A stretch of 64,000 nucleotides of DNA from Hyperoodon ampullatus. Taxonomy: Eukaryota > Chordata > Mammalia > Artiodactyla > Ziphiidae. Numbering within the stretch: position 1 is the first letter of the stretch; each line of letters opens with the position of its first letter. Positions 11,987-25,874 of this stretch are shown here, in pieces. The position numbers and the translations under genes are program-made. Below the pieces are notes generated by a model. It worked only from the letters and a program-made list of their open reading frames with translations. It ran no database searches and was not told the origin of the DNA. The DNA is taken from the NCBI GenBank assembly GCA_949752795.1, contig CATKHW010000008.1, positions 3,472,001 to 3,536,000 on the forward strand, read 5' to 3'.

Positions 11987-13720
11987 GGCCAAAAAGGGTG
12001 TATGCATTTTCTCCTGAATATATTCAGGAGAAAACGCATACGACCTTTTTGGCCAAGTGTATCATTGTCGAAATTGTGTCCCTCTTCCTGTGCATTGAAG
12101 GCAATTCCAATGTACCTCTTGAAATCTGTTTCCTGCTATTCTGGCTCGCATTCAAGTCTGCCTCGTTGCCTTTCCTCAACAGATTTTTGTCGATAGTTGT
12201 CCTTTATTACTCTGCCAGTTTGTGAATTGCTGTGCCCCTGATCACCGTTTTTCAACTGTTTTTTTGTGAGCTGACGCCAAGTACAAAATTTTGGTTCAGG
12301 ACCAAAACTGGTTCCCGGAGGGTGGCTGAGACTTTGGTTAATTCTTCTTCCTGCCGGCAAATTGGAGAGACATGTGCCCGTCCAAATGCCTAACAGCTAT
12401 TCTCTCATTGGTTCTCCATCTTCCCTTTCATCCTCTGCCAAATTGGCAACCTGTGAGAACCAGGAGGTTAAAGGGGCTGTCTCTCCAAGTTGGGAGATTG
12501 ATAGTAAAGCAGTTGGAAACTCAAACCGGAGCACCAGGAGAGGGCCTTTTTGATGAGTTTTAGAAACCTTTCATATTCACACTGTGTCCATTCTCTAGGT
12601 TTCTCGTACATGTTATATCTGTAGTAATATTCCCTTGAACCTGGAGAGTTGGGACCCTTGGAATGTGTTCCACGCATTATTGCTTTAAATGGTCTGCATT
12701 TGCTCACTGAATCTCGCAAATCCTCTCAGTCCCAAGTGTCCAGCCTTATGCCAAATCCAACTGTCGTTGTAGATAGGGTCATTCTTGGTTTCATCAGAGC
12801 CCCTGAAGGAATTGTAAAGAATTTCCCGGTTTATGTGTTTTGTTTTTGAAATTCCTTTTTATAGTGGGTTTGAGCTGATTCTCACTGCCATGTTTATGCC
12901 AGTCTAGACACACTTGATTCCCTTACAGAGACATATCAATACAAATGTTTTAATATTCTTACTAGTCAGATATATTCCTCTGCAGGAATATGGGGTTTTG
13001 AGTCCCTTTCACTGACGAAAGTGTAGCTCTTGTCTATTCTGTAGTTGGTTTTTGGAACGGTACCTGTACTAATATCAAACTCTGGTTTTATGCATCACCC
13101 CACCTCTCCTTCCCCTTTAAGCAGACATAAGAGTGTTTTCTAAATGTGAGACTCTGTTCTGTTTCCTAACTCAGTTCATGTGTAGCCATTTACAGGACCT
13201 TCATAAGTGATATCTTATGATAAGTTTCTTTTTCTCTGTGACTTAATTCACTTAGAATCATCATACCTGAATCCACGCATTTTGCTGCTACTGGCCTATG
13301 ACATTGATTTCATGGCTTAGGGATATTCCATCGTACGTTAGTAACACATATTCCTGAAGCATTTTTGGCTTTCCTGCGATATTTAAGGTGTACCCAAGTT
13401 GAGGTTCGTGTAAGCAGTGCAGCCCTAAATTTTGGGGTGGCTCTGTCTTATTGATTTTCTGTATGCCCAAGGTATATTCCCTAGACTGGAAGTGCCCTTG
13501 GCTCTGTAGCTCTGTTGTTTACCTGTTTTAGGGAACACAGTGCACTCCTCCAGAGAGGGAGTTGGCAATTTACATCCCGCACATCAGCATAAAATGGCTC
13601 CCTGTTCTCCAGGGCCTGTCTTGCCTTCCTGGTTTTTACACATTTTGCAGATGTCCCTTTTGACCGCTGGGAAGTGGTACTTCTTTTTAGTGCAGATTTG
13701 CTTTGCCCGCTTGCTTGCTT
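11987..13720 (+). repeat. Satellite monomer M7 (1,734 bp)
   Basis: Palindrome at 11,984-12,057 has three mismatched pairs. Shares with M4 the TTTTTGATGAG variant (near 12,546). LINE-1 part: about 12,829-13,713, with the poly-T run broken to GTTTATGTGTTTTG. Confidence 0.9.
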
Positions 13721-15455
13721 GGCCAAAAAGGGCGTTTGCGTTTTCTCCTGAATATATTCAGGAGAAAACGCATACACACTTTTTTGCCAAGTGCAACATT
13801 GTCGAACTTGTGCCCCTCTTCCTGTGCTTTGAAGACGATTCCAATGTACCTCTTGAAATCTGTTTCCTGCTATTCCGGCTTGCTTTCAAGTCCGCCTCGT
13901 TGTCTTCCCTCAACAGATTTTTGGACGATAGTTGCCCTTTAGTCCTCTGCCATTTTGTGAATTGCTGTGCGCTGAGCTCCATTTTTCAACTCGTTTTTTG
14001 TGAGCTGACCGCAAGTCCAAAATTTTGGTGCAGGACCTATACTGGTTCCCAGCGGGTGTCTGAGACTTTGGTTAATTCTTCTTCCTGCTGGGAAATTAGA
14101 ATGACATGTGCCCGTCCAAATGCATAACAGCTAGTCTCTCATTAGTTCTCCGTCTTCCCTTTCATCCTCTACAAAATTGGCCACCTGTGAGAACCAGGAG
14201 GTTAAAGGGCCAGTCTCTCCAAGTTGGGAGATTGATAGTAAAGCAGTTGGAATGTCAACCTGGAGCACCAGGAGAGGGAATATTAGTTGAGTTTTAGAAA
14301 CCTTTCGTATTCACAGTGTGTCCATTCTCTAGGTTTCCAGTACATGTTATAGCTGTAGTAATATTCCCTTCAACCTGGAGAGTTGGGACCCGTGGAATGT
14401 GTGCCACGCATTATTGCTTTAAATGGTCTGCATTTGCTCACCAAATCTCACCAATCCTTTCAGTCCCAAGTGTCCAGCCTTATGCCACATCCAGCTGTCA
14501 TTGTAGATAGGGTCATTCCAGGTTTCATCAGAGCCCTTGAAGGAATTGTAAAGAATTTCCCTGTTTTTTTGTTTTGTTTTTGAAATTCCTTTTTATAGTC
14601 GGTTTGAACTGATTCTCACTGCCATGTTTATGCCAGTCTAGACAAACTTGATTCCCTTACGGAGACATATCAATACATAGGTTTTAAGATTCTTACCAGT
14701 CAGATATATTCCTCTGCGGGAAATATGGCGTTTTGAGTCCCTTTCACTGAAGAAAGTGGAGGTCTTTTCTATTCCGTAGTTGGTTTTTGGAACGGTACCT
14801 GTACTAATATCAAACTCTGGTTTTATGCATCACCCTACTTCTCCTTCCTCCTTAAGCAGGCATAAGAGTGTTTTCTAATTGTGAGACTCTGTTCTCTTTC
14901 CTAACTAAGTTCATATGTAGCCATGTTTACAGGAACTTCATAAGTGATATCTTATGATAAGTTTCTTTTTCTCTGTGACTTTTTTCACTTAGAATCATCG
15001 TACCTGAATCCACTCATTTTGAAGTTACTGGCCTTATGACATTGATTTCATGGCTGACTGATATTCCATCGTACGTAAATAACACAATTTCTTGAACCAT
15101 TTTTGACTTTCCTGGGATATTTAAGGTGTACCCAAGTTGAGGTTCTTGTAAGCTGTGCAGCACTAAATTTAGTGCTGGCTCTTTCTTATTGATTTTCAGT
15201 TTTCCCAAGGTATACTCCCTAGACTGGTAGTGCCCTTGGCTCTGTAGCTCTGTTGTTTCCTTGTTTTAGGGAACACAGTGCACTCCTCCAGAGAGGCGGT
15301 TGGCAATTTACATCCTGTCCATCAGCAAAACTAGGCTCCCTGTTCTCCAGGGCCTATCTTGCCTTTCTGGATTTAAACATTTTGCAGATGTCCTTTTGAC
15401 CGCTGGGAAGTGATACTTCTTTGTAGTGCAGATTTGCATTGCCCGCTGGTTGCAT
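13721..15455 (+). repeat. Satellite monomer M8 (1,735 bp), contains the A/B junction
   Basis: A chimeric monomer in terms of the higher-order repeat: 13,721-13,971 is the last piece of copy A, and from 13,972 it equals M0 from base 84, starting copy B. Palindrome at 13,718-13,791 has four mismatched pairs. LINE-1 part: about 14,564-15,448. Copy differences at 14,253 and 15,025. A 195-codon frame at 13,540-14,127 runs across this junction by chance. Confidence 0.9.
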
Positions 15456-17193
15456 GGCCAAAAAGCGCGTATGCTTTTTCTGCTGAATATATTCAGGAGG
15501 AAACGCATAAGCCCTTTTTGGCCAAGTGCATCATTGTCGAAGTTGGGCCCCTATTCCTGTGCTTTAAAGGCGATTCCAATGTACCTCTTGAAATCTGTTT
15601 CCTGCTATTCTGGCTCGCTTTCAACTCCGCCTCGTTGCCTTCCCTCAACAGATTTTCGGACGATTGTTGTCCTTTACTACTCTGCCAATTTGTGCATTGC
15701 TGCCCCTGAGCTCCATTTTTCAACTCGTTTTTGGTGAGCTGACCGCAAGTCTATAATTTTGGTTCCGGACCTATACTGGTTCCAGGCGGGGGTCTGAGAA
15801 TTTGGTTAATTCTTCTTACTGCCGGGAAATTAGAATGACATGTGCCCGTTCATATGCCTAACAGCTACTCTCTCATTGGTTCTCCCTCTTCCCTTTCATC
15901 CTCTACAAAGTTGGCCACCTGTGAGAACCAGGATGTTAAAGGGGATATCTCTCCAACTTGGGAGATTGATAGTAAAGGAGTTGGAAAGTCAAACCGGAGC
16001 AACAGGAGAGGGATTATTAGTTGAGTTTTAGAAACCTTTCGTATTCAAAGCGTGTCCATTCTCTAGGTTTCCCGTACCTGTTATTGCTGTAGTAATATTC
16101 CCTTCAACCTCGTGAGTTGGGACCCTTGGAAAGTGTGCCACGCCTTATTGCTTTAAAGGGTCTGCATTTGCTCACCAAATCTCACCAATCCTCTCAGTCC
16201 CAAGTGTCCAGCCTTATGCCACATCCAGCTGTCGTTGTAGATAGTGTCATTCCAGGTTTCATCAGAGCCACTGAAGAAATTGTAAAGAATTTCCCTGTTT
16301 TTTTTGTTTTGTTTTTGAAATTATTTTTTATAGTGGGTTTGAACTGATTCTCACTGCCATGTTTATGCCAGTCTAGACAAACTTGATTCCCTTACAGAGA
16401 CATATCAATACATAGGTTTTAAGATTCTTACCTGTCAGATATATTCCTCTGCGGGAAATATGGGGTTTTGAGTCCCTTTCACTGAGGAAAGTGTAGGTCT
16501 TGTGTATACCGTATTTGGTTTTTGAAACGGTACATGTACTAATATCAAACTCTGGTTTTATGAATCACCCTACTTCTCCTTCCCCCTTAAGCAGGCATAA
16601 GAGAGTTTTCTAAATGTGAGACTCTTTTCTCTATCCTAACTCAGTTCATGTGTAGCCATGTTTACAGGAACTTCATAAGTGATATCTTATGATAAGTTTC
16701 TTTTTCTCTTTGACTTATTTCACTTAGAATCATCGTACCTGAATCCACTCATTTTGAAGCTACTGGCCTTATGACATTGATTTCATGGCTGACTGATATA
16801 CCATCGTACGTAAGTAACACAATTTCTTGAAACATTTTTGTCTTTCCCGGGATATTTAAGGTGTACCCAAGTTGAGGTTCTTGTAAGCAGTGCAGCCGTA
16901 AATTTTGGGGTGGCTATATCTTATTGATTTTCAGTTTTCCCAAGGTATATTCCCTAGACTGGAAGTGCCCTTGGCTCTGTAGCTCTGTTGTTTACTTGTT
17001 TTGGGGAACACAATGCATTCCTCCAGAGAGGCAGTTGGCAATTTACATCCTGCCCCTCAGCATAAATAGGCTCCCTGTTCTCCATTTCCTGTCTTGCCTT
17101 TCTGGCTTTTACACATTTTGCGGATGTCCCTTTTGACCGGTGGGAAATGATACTTCTTTGTAGTGCAGATTTGAATTGCCCCCTTGCTTGCTT
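15456..17193 (+). repeat. Satellite monomer M9 (copy-B partner of M1)
   Basis: No difference from M1 was found. Palindrome 15,453-15,526; LINE-1 part about 16,298-17,186. Confidence 0.9.
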
Positions 17194-18930
17194 GGCCAAA
17201 AAGGGCGTATGCGTTTTCTCCTGAATATATTCAGGAGAAAACGCATACGCCCTTTTTGGGCAAGTGCATCATTGTCGAAGTTGTGCCCCTCTTCCTGTGC
17301 TTTAAAGGCGATTACAATGTACCTCTTGAAGTCTGTTTCCTGCTATTCTGGCTCGCTTTCAAGAATGCCTCGTTGCCTTCCCTCAACAGATATTTGGACG
17401 ATTGTTGTCCTTTATTTCTCTGCCAGTTTGTGAATTGCTGTTGCCCTGAGCTCCATTTTTCAACTCGTTTTTTGTGAGCTGACCGCAAGTCCAAAATTTT
17501 GGTTCAGGACCTATACTGGTTCCCGGCGGGTGGCTGAGACTTTGGTTAATTCTTCTTCCTGCTGGGAAATTTGTGTGACATGTGCCCGTCCAAGTGTCTA
17601 ACAGCTACTCTCTCATTGGTTCTCCCTCTTCCCTTTCATCCTCTGCCATATTGGCAACCTGTGCGAACCAGGAGGTTAAAGGGGTTGTCTCTCCAAGTTG
17701 GGAGATTGATAGTAAAGCAGTTGGAAATTCAAACCGGGGCACTAGGAGAGGGACTATTAGTTTAGTTTTAGAAACCTTTTGTATTCACACTGTGTCCATT
17801 CTCTAGGTTTCCCGTAAATGTTATAATTGTACTAATATTCCCTACAACCTGGAGAGTTGGGACCCTTGGAATGTGTGCCACGCATTATTGCTTTAAATGG
17901 TCTGCATTTGCTCACAGAATCTCACGAATCCTCTCAGTCCCAAGTGTCCAACCTTATGCCACATCCAGCTGTCATTGTCGATAGGGTCATTCCAGGTTTC
18001 ATCAGAGCCCCTGAAGGAATTGTAAAGAATTTCCCTGTTTTTTTTTTGTTTTTGAAATTCCTTTTTATAATCGGTTTGAACTGATTCTCACTGCCATGTT
18101 TATGCCAGTCTAGACACACTTGATTCCCTTATGGAGACTTATCAATACATAGGTTTTAAGATTCTCACTAGTCAGATATATTCCTCTGCGAGAAATATGG
18201 GGTTTTGAGTCCATTTCACTGAGGAAAGTGTAGGTCTTGTCTCTTCCATATTTGGTTTTTGGAACGGTACCTGTACTAATATCAAACTCTGGTTTTATAC
18301 ATCACCCCACCTCTCCTTCTCCCTTAAGCAGGCATAAGTGTGTTTTCTAAATGTGAGACTCTGTTCTCTTTCCTAACTCAGTTCATGTGTAGCCATGTTT
18401 ACAGGACCTTCATAAGTGATATCTTATGATAAGTTTCTTTCTCTCTGTGACTTATTTCTCTTAGAATCATCGAACCTGAATCCACTCATTTTGCTGCTAC
18501 TGGCCTTATAACATTGATTTCATGGCTGAGGGATAGTCAATCGTACGTAATTAACACAATTTTTTGAACCATTTTTGTCTTTCCTAGGATATTTAAGGTG
18601 TACCCAAGTTGAGGTTCTTGTAAGCAGTGCAGCACTAAATTTTGCCGTGGCTCGTTCTTATTGATTTTCAGTATTCTCAAGGTATATTCCCTAGACTGGA
18701 AGTGCCCTTGGCTCTGTTGCTCTGTTGTTTCCTTGTTTTAGGGAACACAATGCACTCCTCCAGAGAGGCAGTTGGCAATTTATATCCGGCCCATCAGCAT
18801 AATTAGGCTCCCTGTTCTCCAGGGCCTGTCTTTCCTTTCTGGTTTTTACACATTTTGCGGATGTCCCGTTTGACCGGTGGGAAGTGATACTTCAATGTAG
18901 TTCAGATTTGCGTTGCCCACTTGCTTGCTT
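17194..18930 (+). repeat. Satellite monomer M10 (copy-B partner of M2)
   Basis: No difference from M2 was found. Palindrome 17,191-17,264 with one mismatched pair; LINE-1 part about 18,038-18,923. Confidence 0.9.
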
Positions 18931-20668
18931 GTCCAAAAAGGACGTATGCATTTTCTCCTTAATATATTCAGGAGAAAACACATACGCCCTTTCTGGCCAA
19001 GTGCATCATTGTCGAAGTTGTGCCCCTCTTCCTGTGCTTTAAAGGCGATTCCAATGTACCTCTTGAAATCTGTTTCCTGCTATGTTGGCTCGCTTTCCAG
19101 TCTGCCTCGTTGCCTTCCCTCAACAGATTTTTGGACGATTGTTGTCCTTTACTTCTCTGACAGTTTGTGCATTGCTGTTACCCTAAGCTCCATTTTTCAA
19201 CTCGTTTTTTTTGAGCTGACCGCAAGTCCAAATTTTTGTTCAAGACCTATAATGGTTCCCGGCCGGTGGCTGAGACTTTGGCTAATTCTTCTTCCTTCTG
19301 GGAAATTAGAGTGACATGTGCCCGTCCAAATGCCTAACAGCTACTCTCTCATTGGTTCTCCCTCTTCCCTTTCTACCTCTGCCAAATTGGCAACCTGTGC
19401 GAACCAGGAGCTTAAAGGGGCTGTCTTTCCAAGTTGGGAGATTGGTAGTAAATCTGTTGGAAAGTCAAACCGGAGCACCGGGAGATGGATTATTAGTTGA
19501 ATTTTAGAAATCTTTCATATTCACTGTGTGTCCATTCTCTAGGTTTCCCGAACATGTTATAGCTGTAGTAATATTCCCTTCAACCTGGAGAATTGGGACC
19601 CTTGGAATGTGGGCCACCCGTTATTGCTTTAAAGGGTCTGCATTTGCTCACCGAATCTCACCAATCCTCTCAGTCCCAAGTGTCCAGCCTTATGCCACAT
19701 CCAGCTGTCGTTGTAGATAGGGTCATTTCAGGTTTTATCAGAGCCCCTGAAGGAATTGTAAAGAATTTCCGTGTTTTTTTGTTTTGTTTTTGAAATTCCT
19801 TTTTATAGTGGGTTTGAACTGATTCCCACTGCCATGTATATGCCAGTCTAGACAAACTTGATTCCCTTACGGAGACATATCAATACATAGGTTTTAAGAT
19901 TCTTACCAGTCAGATATATTCCTCAGCGGGAAATATGGCATTTTGAGTCCCTTTCACTGAGGAAAGTGTAGGTCTTTTCTATTCCGTAGTTGGTTTATGG
20001 AACAGTACATGTAGTAATATCAAACTCTGGTTTTATGCATCACCCCACCTCTCCGTCCCCCTTAAGCAGGCATAAGGGTGTTTTGTAAATGTGAGACTCT
20101 GTTCTCTTTCCTAACTCAGTTCATGTGTAGCCATGTTTACAAGACCTTCATAAGTGATATCTTATGATCAGTCTCTTTTTCTCTGTGACTTATTCCACTT
20201 AGAATCATCGTACCTGAATCCACTCATTTTGAAGCTACTGGCCTTATGACATTGATTTCATGGCTGACTGATATTCCATCGTACGTAAGTAACACAATTT
20301 CTTGAACCATATTTGTCTTTCCTGGGTTATTTAAGGTGTACCCAAGTTGAGGTTCTTGTAAGCAGTGCAGCCCTAAATTTTGGGGTGGCTCTATCTTATT
20401 GATTTTCAGTTTTCCCAATGTATATTCCCTAGACTGTATTTGCCCTTGGCTCTGTAGCTCTGTTGTTTCCTTGTTTTAGGGAACACAATGCACTCCTCCA
20501 GAGAGACAGTTGACAATTTACATCCTTTCCGTCAGCATATCTAGGCTCCTTGTTCTCCAGGGCCTATCTTGCCTTTCTGGTTTTTACACATTTTGCAGAT
20601 GTCCCTTTTGACCGGTCGGATGTGATACTTCATTGTAGTGCAGATTTGAATTGCCCGCTTTCTTGCTT
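18931..20668 (+). repeat. Satellite monomer M11 (copy-B partner of M3)
   Basis: No difference from M3 was found. Palindrome 18,928-19,001; LINE-1 part about 19,774-20,661. Confidence 0.9.
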
Positions 20669-22403
20669 GGCCAAAAAGGGCGTATGCATTTTCTCCTGAA
20701 TATATTCACGAGAAAATGCATACGCCCTTTTTGGTCAAGTGCATCATTGTCGAAGCTGTGCCCCTATTCCTGTGCTTTAAAGGCGATTCCAATGTACCTC
20801 TTGAAATCTGTTTCCTGTTATTCTGGCTCGGTTTTAGGTCTGCCTCGCTGCCTTCCCTCAACAGATTTTCGGACGATTGTTGTCCTTTATTACTCTGCCA
20901 GTTTGTGCAATGCTGTGCCCCTGAGTACCTTTTTTCAACTCGTTTTTTTTTGAGCTGACCCCAGGTCCAAAATTTTGGTTCAGGACCTATAATGGTTCCC
21001 AACGGGTGTCTGAGACTTTGGTTAATACTTCTTCCTTCCGGGAAATTAGAATGACATGTGCCCGTCCAAATGCCTAACAGCTATTCTCTCATTGGTTCTC
21101 CCTCTTCCCTTTCATCATCTACAATATTGGCAACCTGTGAGAAACAGGAGGTTAAAGGGGCTGTCTCTCCAAGTTGGGAGATTGATAGTAAAGCAGTTGG
21201 AAACTCAAACCGGAGCACCAGGAGAGGGATTTTTGATGAGTTTTAGAAACCTTTCATATTCACACTGTGTCCATTCTCTAGGTTTCCCGTACATGTTATA
21301 GCTGTAGTAATATTCCCTTCAACCTGGAGAGTTGGGACCCTTGGAATGTGTTCCCCACATTATTGCTTGAAATGGTCTGGATTGCTCACCGAATCTCACC
21401 AATCCTCTCAGTCCCAAGTGTCCAGCCTTATGCCACATCCAGCTGTCGTTGTAGAAAGGGTCATTCCAGGTTTTTTCAGAGCCCCTGAATGAATTGTAAA
21501 GAATTTCCCTTATTTTTGTTTTGTTTTTGAAATTCCTTTTTATACTGGGTTTGAAGTGATTCTCACTGCCATGTTTATGCCAGTCTAGACAAACTTGATT
21601 CCCTTACGGAGACATATCAATACATAGACTTTAAGATTCTTACCAGTCAGATATATTCCTCTGCGGGAAATATGGCGTTTTGAGTCCCTTTCACTGAGGA
21701 AAGTGTAGGTCTTGTCTATTCCGTATTTGCTTTTTGGAACGGTATCTGTACTAATATCTAACTCTGGATTTATGCATCACTCCACCTCTCCTTCCCCCTT
21801 AAGGAGGCACAAGAGTGTTTTCTAAATGTGAGGCTCTGTTCTCTTTCCTAAATCAGTTCATGTGTAGCCATGTTTCGAGGACATTCATAAGGGATATCTT
21901 ATGATAAATTTCTTTTTCTCTGTGACTTATTTCTCTTAGAATCATCGTACCTGAATCCAATCATTTTGCTGTTACTGGCATTATGACATTGATTTCATGG
22001 CTGAGGGATATTACAACGTATGTAAATACCACAATTTTTTGAACCATTTTTGTCTTTGTGGGATATTTAAGGTGTACCCAAGTTGAGATTCTTGTAAGCA
22101 GTGCAGCCCTAAATATTGGGGTGGCTCTATCTTATTGATTTTCAGTTTTCCCAATGTATATTCCCTAGCCTGGAAGTGCCCTTGGCTCTGTAGCTCTGTT
22201 GTTTACTTGTTTTAGGGAACACAATGCACTCCTCCAGAGAGGCAGTTGGCAATTTACATCCCGCCCATTAGCATAACTAGGCTCCCTGTTCTCCATTTCC
22301 TGTCTTGCCTTTCTGGCTTTTAAATATTTTGCGGATGTCCCTTTTGACCGGGGGAAATGATACTTCTTTGTAGTGCAGATTTGCATTGCCCGCTTGCTTG
22401 CTT
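20669..22403 (+). repeat. Satellite monomer M12 (copy-B partner of M4)
   Basis: No difference from M4 was found, including the paired A/T change in the palindrome (20,666-20,739). LINE-1 part about 21,513-22,396. Confidence 0.9.
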
Positions 22404-24135
22404 GGCCAAAAAGGGCGTATGCGTTTTCTCCTGAATATATTCACGAGAAAACGCATAAGTCCTTTTTGGCCAAGTGCATCATAGTCGAAGTTGTGCTCCA
22501 ATTCCTGTGGTTTAAAGGCGATTCCAATGTAACTCTTGAAATCTGTTTCCTGCTATTCTGGCTCGCTTTCAAGTCCGCCTCGTTGCCTTCACTCAACAGA
22601 TATTTGGACGATTGTTGTCCTTTATTACTCTGCCAGTTTGTGAATTGCTGTGGCTCTGAGCTCCATTTTTCAACTCGTTTTTTGTGAGCTGACCGCAAGT
22701 CCAAAATTTTGGTTCAGGAACTATACTTGTTCCTGGCGGGTGTCTGAGACTTTGGTTAATTCTTCTTCCTGCCGGGAAATTAGTGTGACATGTGCCCGTC
22801 CAAATGCCTAACAGCTATTCTCTCATTGGTTCTCCCCCTTCCCTTTAATCCTCTGCCAAATTGGCAACCTATGCGAACCAGGAGGTTAAAGGGGCTGTCT
22901 TTCCAAGTTTGGAGATTGATAGTAAAGCAGTTGGAAAGTCAAACAGGAGCACCAGGAGAGGGACTATTAGTTGAGTTTTAGAAACCTTTCGTATTCACAT
23001 TGTGTCCATTCTCTACGGTTCCCGTACATGTTATACCTGTAGTAATATTCCCTTCAACCTGGAGAGTTGGTACCCTTGGAATGTGTGCCACACATTATTG
23101 CATTAAAGGGTCTGCATTTGCTCACCGAATCTCACCAATACTCTCAGTCCGAAGTGTCCAGCCTTATGCCACATCCAGCTGTCATTGTAGATAGGGTCAT
23201 TCCAGGTTTCATCAGATCCCCTGAAGGAATTGTAAAGAATTTCTCTGTTTTTTAGTTTTGTTTTTGAAATTCCTTTTTATAGTGGGTTTGAGCTGATTCT
23301 CACTGCCATGTTTATGGAAGTCAAGACACACTTCATTCCCTTATGGAGACATATCAATACATAGGTTTTAAGTTTCTTACTAGTCAGATATATACCTCTG
23401 TGGGAAATATGGGGTTTTGAGTCCCTTTCACTGAGGAAAGTGTAGGTCTTTTCTATTCCGTAGTTGGTTTTTGGAACGGTACCTGTACTAATATCAAACT
23501 CTGGTTTTATGCATCACCCCACCTCTCCTTCCCCCTTAGTCAGGAATAAGAGTGTTTTCTAAATGTGAGACTCTGTTCTCTTCCCTAACTCAGTTCATGT
23601 GTAGCCATGTTTACAGGACCTTGATATCTTATGATAAGTTTCTTTTTCTCTGTGTCTTATTTCACTTAGAATCATCGTACCTGAATCCACTCATTTTGCT
23701 GCCACTGGCCTTATGACATTGATTTCATGTCTGAGCGATATTCCATCGTACTATATTAACACAATTTCTTGAACCATTTTTGTCTTTCCTAGGATATTTA
23801 AGGTGTACCCAAGTTGAGGTTCTTGTAAGCAGTGCAGCCCTAAATTTTGGGGTGGCTCTATCTTATTGATTTTCAGTTTTCCCAAGGTATATTCCGTAGA
23901 CTGGAAGTGCCCTTGCCTCTGTAGCTCTGGTTTTTACCTGTTTTAGGGAACACAATGCACTCCTCCAGAGAGGGCGTTGGCAATTTACATCCCGCCCATC
24001 AGCATAACAAGGCTCCCTGTTCTCTTGTGCCTGTCTTGCCTTTCTGATTTTTACACATTTTGCGGATGTCCCTTTTGACTGGTGGGATGTGAAACTTCTT
24101 TGTAGTGCAGATTTGCATTGCTGGCTTGCTTGCTT
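22404..24135 (+). repeat. Satellite monomer M13 (copy-B partner of M5)
   Basis: Differs from M5 at 22,734 (T for C) and 23,026 (A for G), and shares its 7-base loss. The A at 23,026 is the majority base in the array (CCCGTACATG), so copy A carries the derived base at that site. Palindrome 22,401-22,474; LINE-1 part about 23,248-24,128. Confidence 0.9.
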
Positions 24136-25874
24136 GGACAAAAAGGGCGTATGCGTTTTCTCCTTAATATATTCAGGAGAAAACTCATACGCTCTTTTTG
24201 GCCAAGTGCATCATGGTCGAAGTTGTGCCCCTCTTCCTGTGCTTTGAAGGCGATTTCAATGTACCTCTTGAAATCGGTTTCCTGCTATTCCGGCTCACAT
24301 TCAGGTCCACCTCGTTGCCTTCCCCCAACAGATTTTTCGATGATATTTGCCCTTTAGTACTCTGCCAGTTTGTGAATTGCTGTGCCCCTGATCTCCATTT
24401 ATCAACTCATTTTTTGTGAGCTGACGACCACAAGTCCAAAATTTTGGTTCAGGAACTCTACAGGTTCCCAGTGGGTGGCTGAGAATTTGATTAATTTTTC
24501 TTCCTGCCACGCAATTAGATTGACATGTGCCCGGCCAAATGCCTAACAGCTATTCTCTCATTGGTTCTCCCACATCCCTTTCATCCTCTGCCAAACAGGC
24601 AACCTGTGAGAACCAGGAGGTTTAAGGGGATGTCCCTCCAAGTTGGGAGATTGATAATAAAGCAGTTGGAAATTCAAACTGGAGCACCATAAGAGGGACT
24701 CTTAGTTGAGTTTTAGAAACGTTTCGTATTCACAGTGTGTCCATTCTCTAGGTTTCCCATACATGTTATAGCTGTAGTAATATTCCCTTCAACCTAGAGA
24801 GTTGGGACCCTTGGAATGTGTGCCACGCATTATTGCTTTGAATGGTCTGCATTTGCTCACTGAATCTCAACAAACCTCTCAGTCCCAGGTGTCCAGGCTT
24901 ATGCCACATCCAGCTGTCCTTGTAGAGAGGGTCATTCCAGGTTTCATCAGAGCCCCTGTAGGAATTGTAAAGAATTTCCCTGTTTTTTTGTTTTGTTTTT
25001 GAAATTCCTTTTTATTGTGGGTTTGAGCTGATTCTCACTGCCATGTTTATGCCAGTCTAGACCCACTTCATTCCATTACGGACACATATGAATACATAGG
25101 TTTTGAGATTCTTACTAGTCATATATATTCCTCTGCGGAAAATATGGGGTTTTGTGTCCCTTTAACTGAGGAAGGTGTAGGTCTTGTCTATTCCATATTT
25201 GGGTTTTGGAACGGTAGCTGTACGAATATCAAACTCTGGTTTTATGCATCACCCCTCCGCTCCTTTCCCCTTAAGCAGGCATAAGAGTGCTTTCTAAATG
25301 TGAGACTCTGTTCTCTTTCCTAACTCAGTTCATGTGTAGCCATGCTTACAGGAACTTCATAAGTGATATCTTATTATAAGTTTCTTTTTCTCTGTGACTT
25401 ATTTCACTTAGAATCATCGTACCTGAATCCAATCATTTTGCTGCTACTGGCCTTATGACATTGATTTCATGGCTGAGGGATATTCCATCGTACGTAAGTA
25501 CAATTTCTTGAACCAATTTTGTCTTTCCTGGGATATTTAAGGTGTACCCAAGTTGAGGTTCTTGTAGGCAGTGCAGACCTAAATTTAGGGGTGGCTCTGT
25601 CTTATTGATTTTCAGTTTTCCCAAGGTATATTCCCTAGACTTGAAGTGCCCTTGGCACTGTAGCTGTGTTGTTTACTTGTTTTAGGGAACACAATGCCCT
25701 CCCCCTTACAGGCAGTTGGAAATTTACATCCCACCCATCAGCATAACTAGGCTCCCTGTTCTCCAGGACCTGCCTTGCCTTTCTGGTTTTTACACATTTT
25801 GCGGATGTCCCTTTTGACCCGTGGGAAGTGACACTTCTTTGTACTGCAGATGTGCATTGCCTGCTTGCTTGCTT
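24136..25874 (+). repeat. Satellite monomer M14 (copy-B partner of M6)
   Basis: Differs from M6 at 24,932 (T for C). T is the array majority (GGGTCATTCCAGG), so the C in copy A is the newer base. Palindrome 24,133-24,206; LINE-1 part about 24,983-25,867. Confidence 0.9.

Larger units (their letters stand above)
84..13971 (+). repeat. 13,888-bp higher-order repeat, copy A (8 monomers)
   Basis: This block is repeated in tandem directly downstream with a constant offset of 13,888 bp, the sum of eight monomer spacings (1738, 1737, 1738, 1735, 1732, 1739, 1734, 1735). Bases 1-83 do not match the equivalent bases before copy B, so the left limit lies at about 84, where both copies read CTGAGCTCC. 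Neighbouring monomers within the block differ from one another at many positions, so the two blocks match far better than adjacent monomers do. Confidence 0.93.

Noticed and set aside
13540..14127. A 195-codon open frame, repeated at 27,428-28,015
   Set aside because: It runs through LINE-1 3' UTR, palindrome and unassigned satellite sequence, exists only because of the variants of this monomer, and changes its C-terminal part completely between the two copies. No protein family features are visible.
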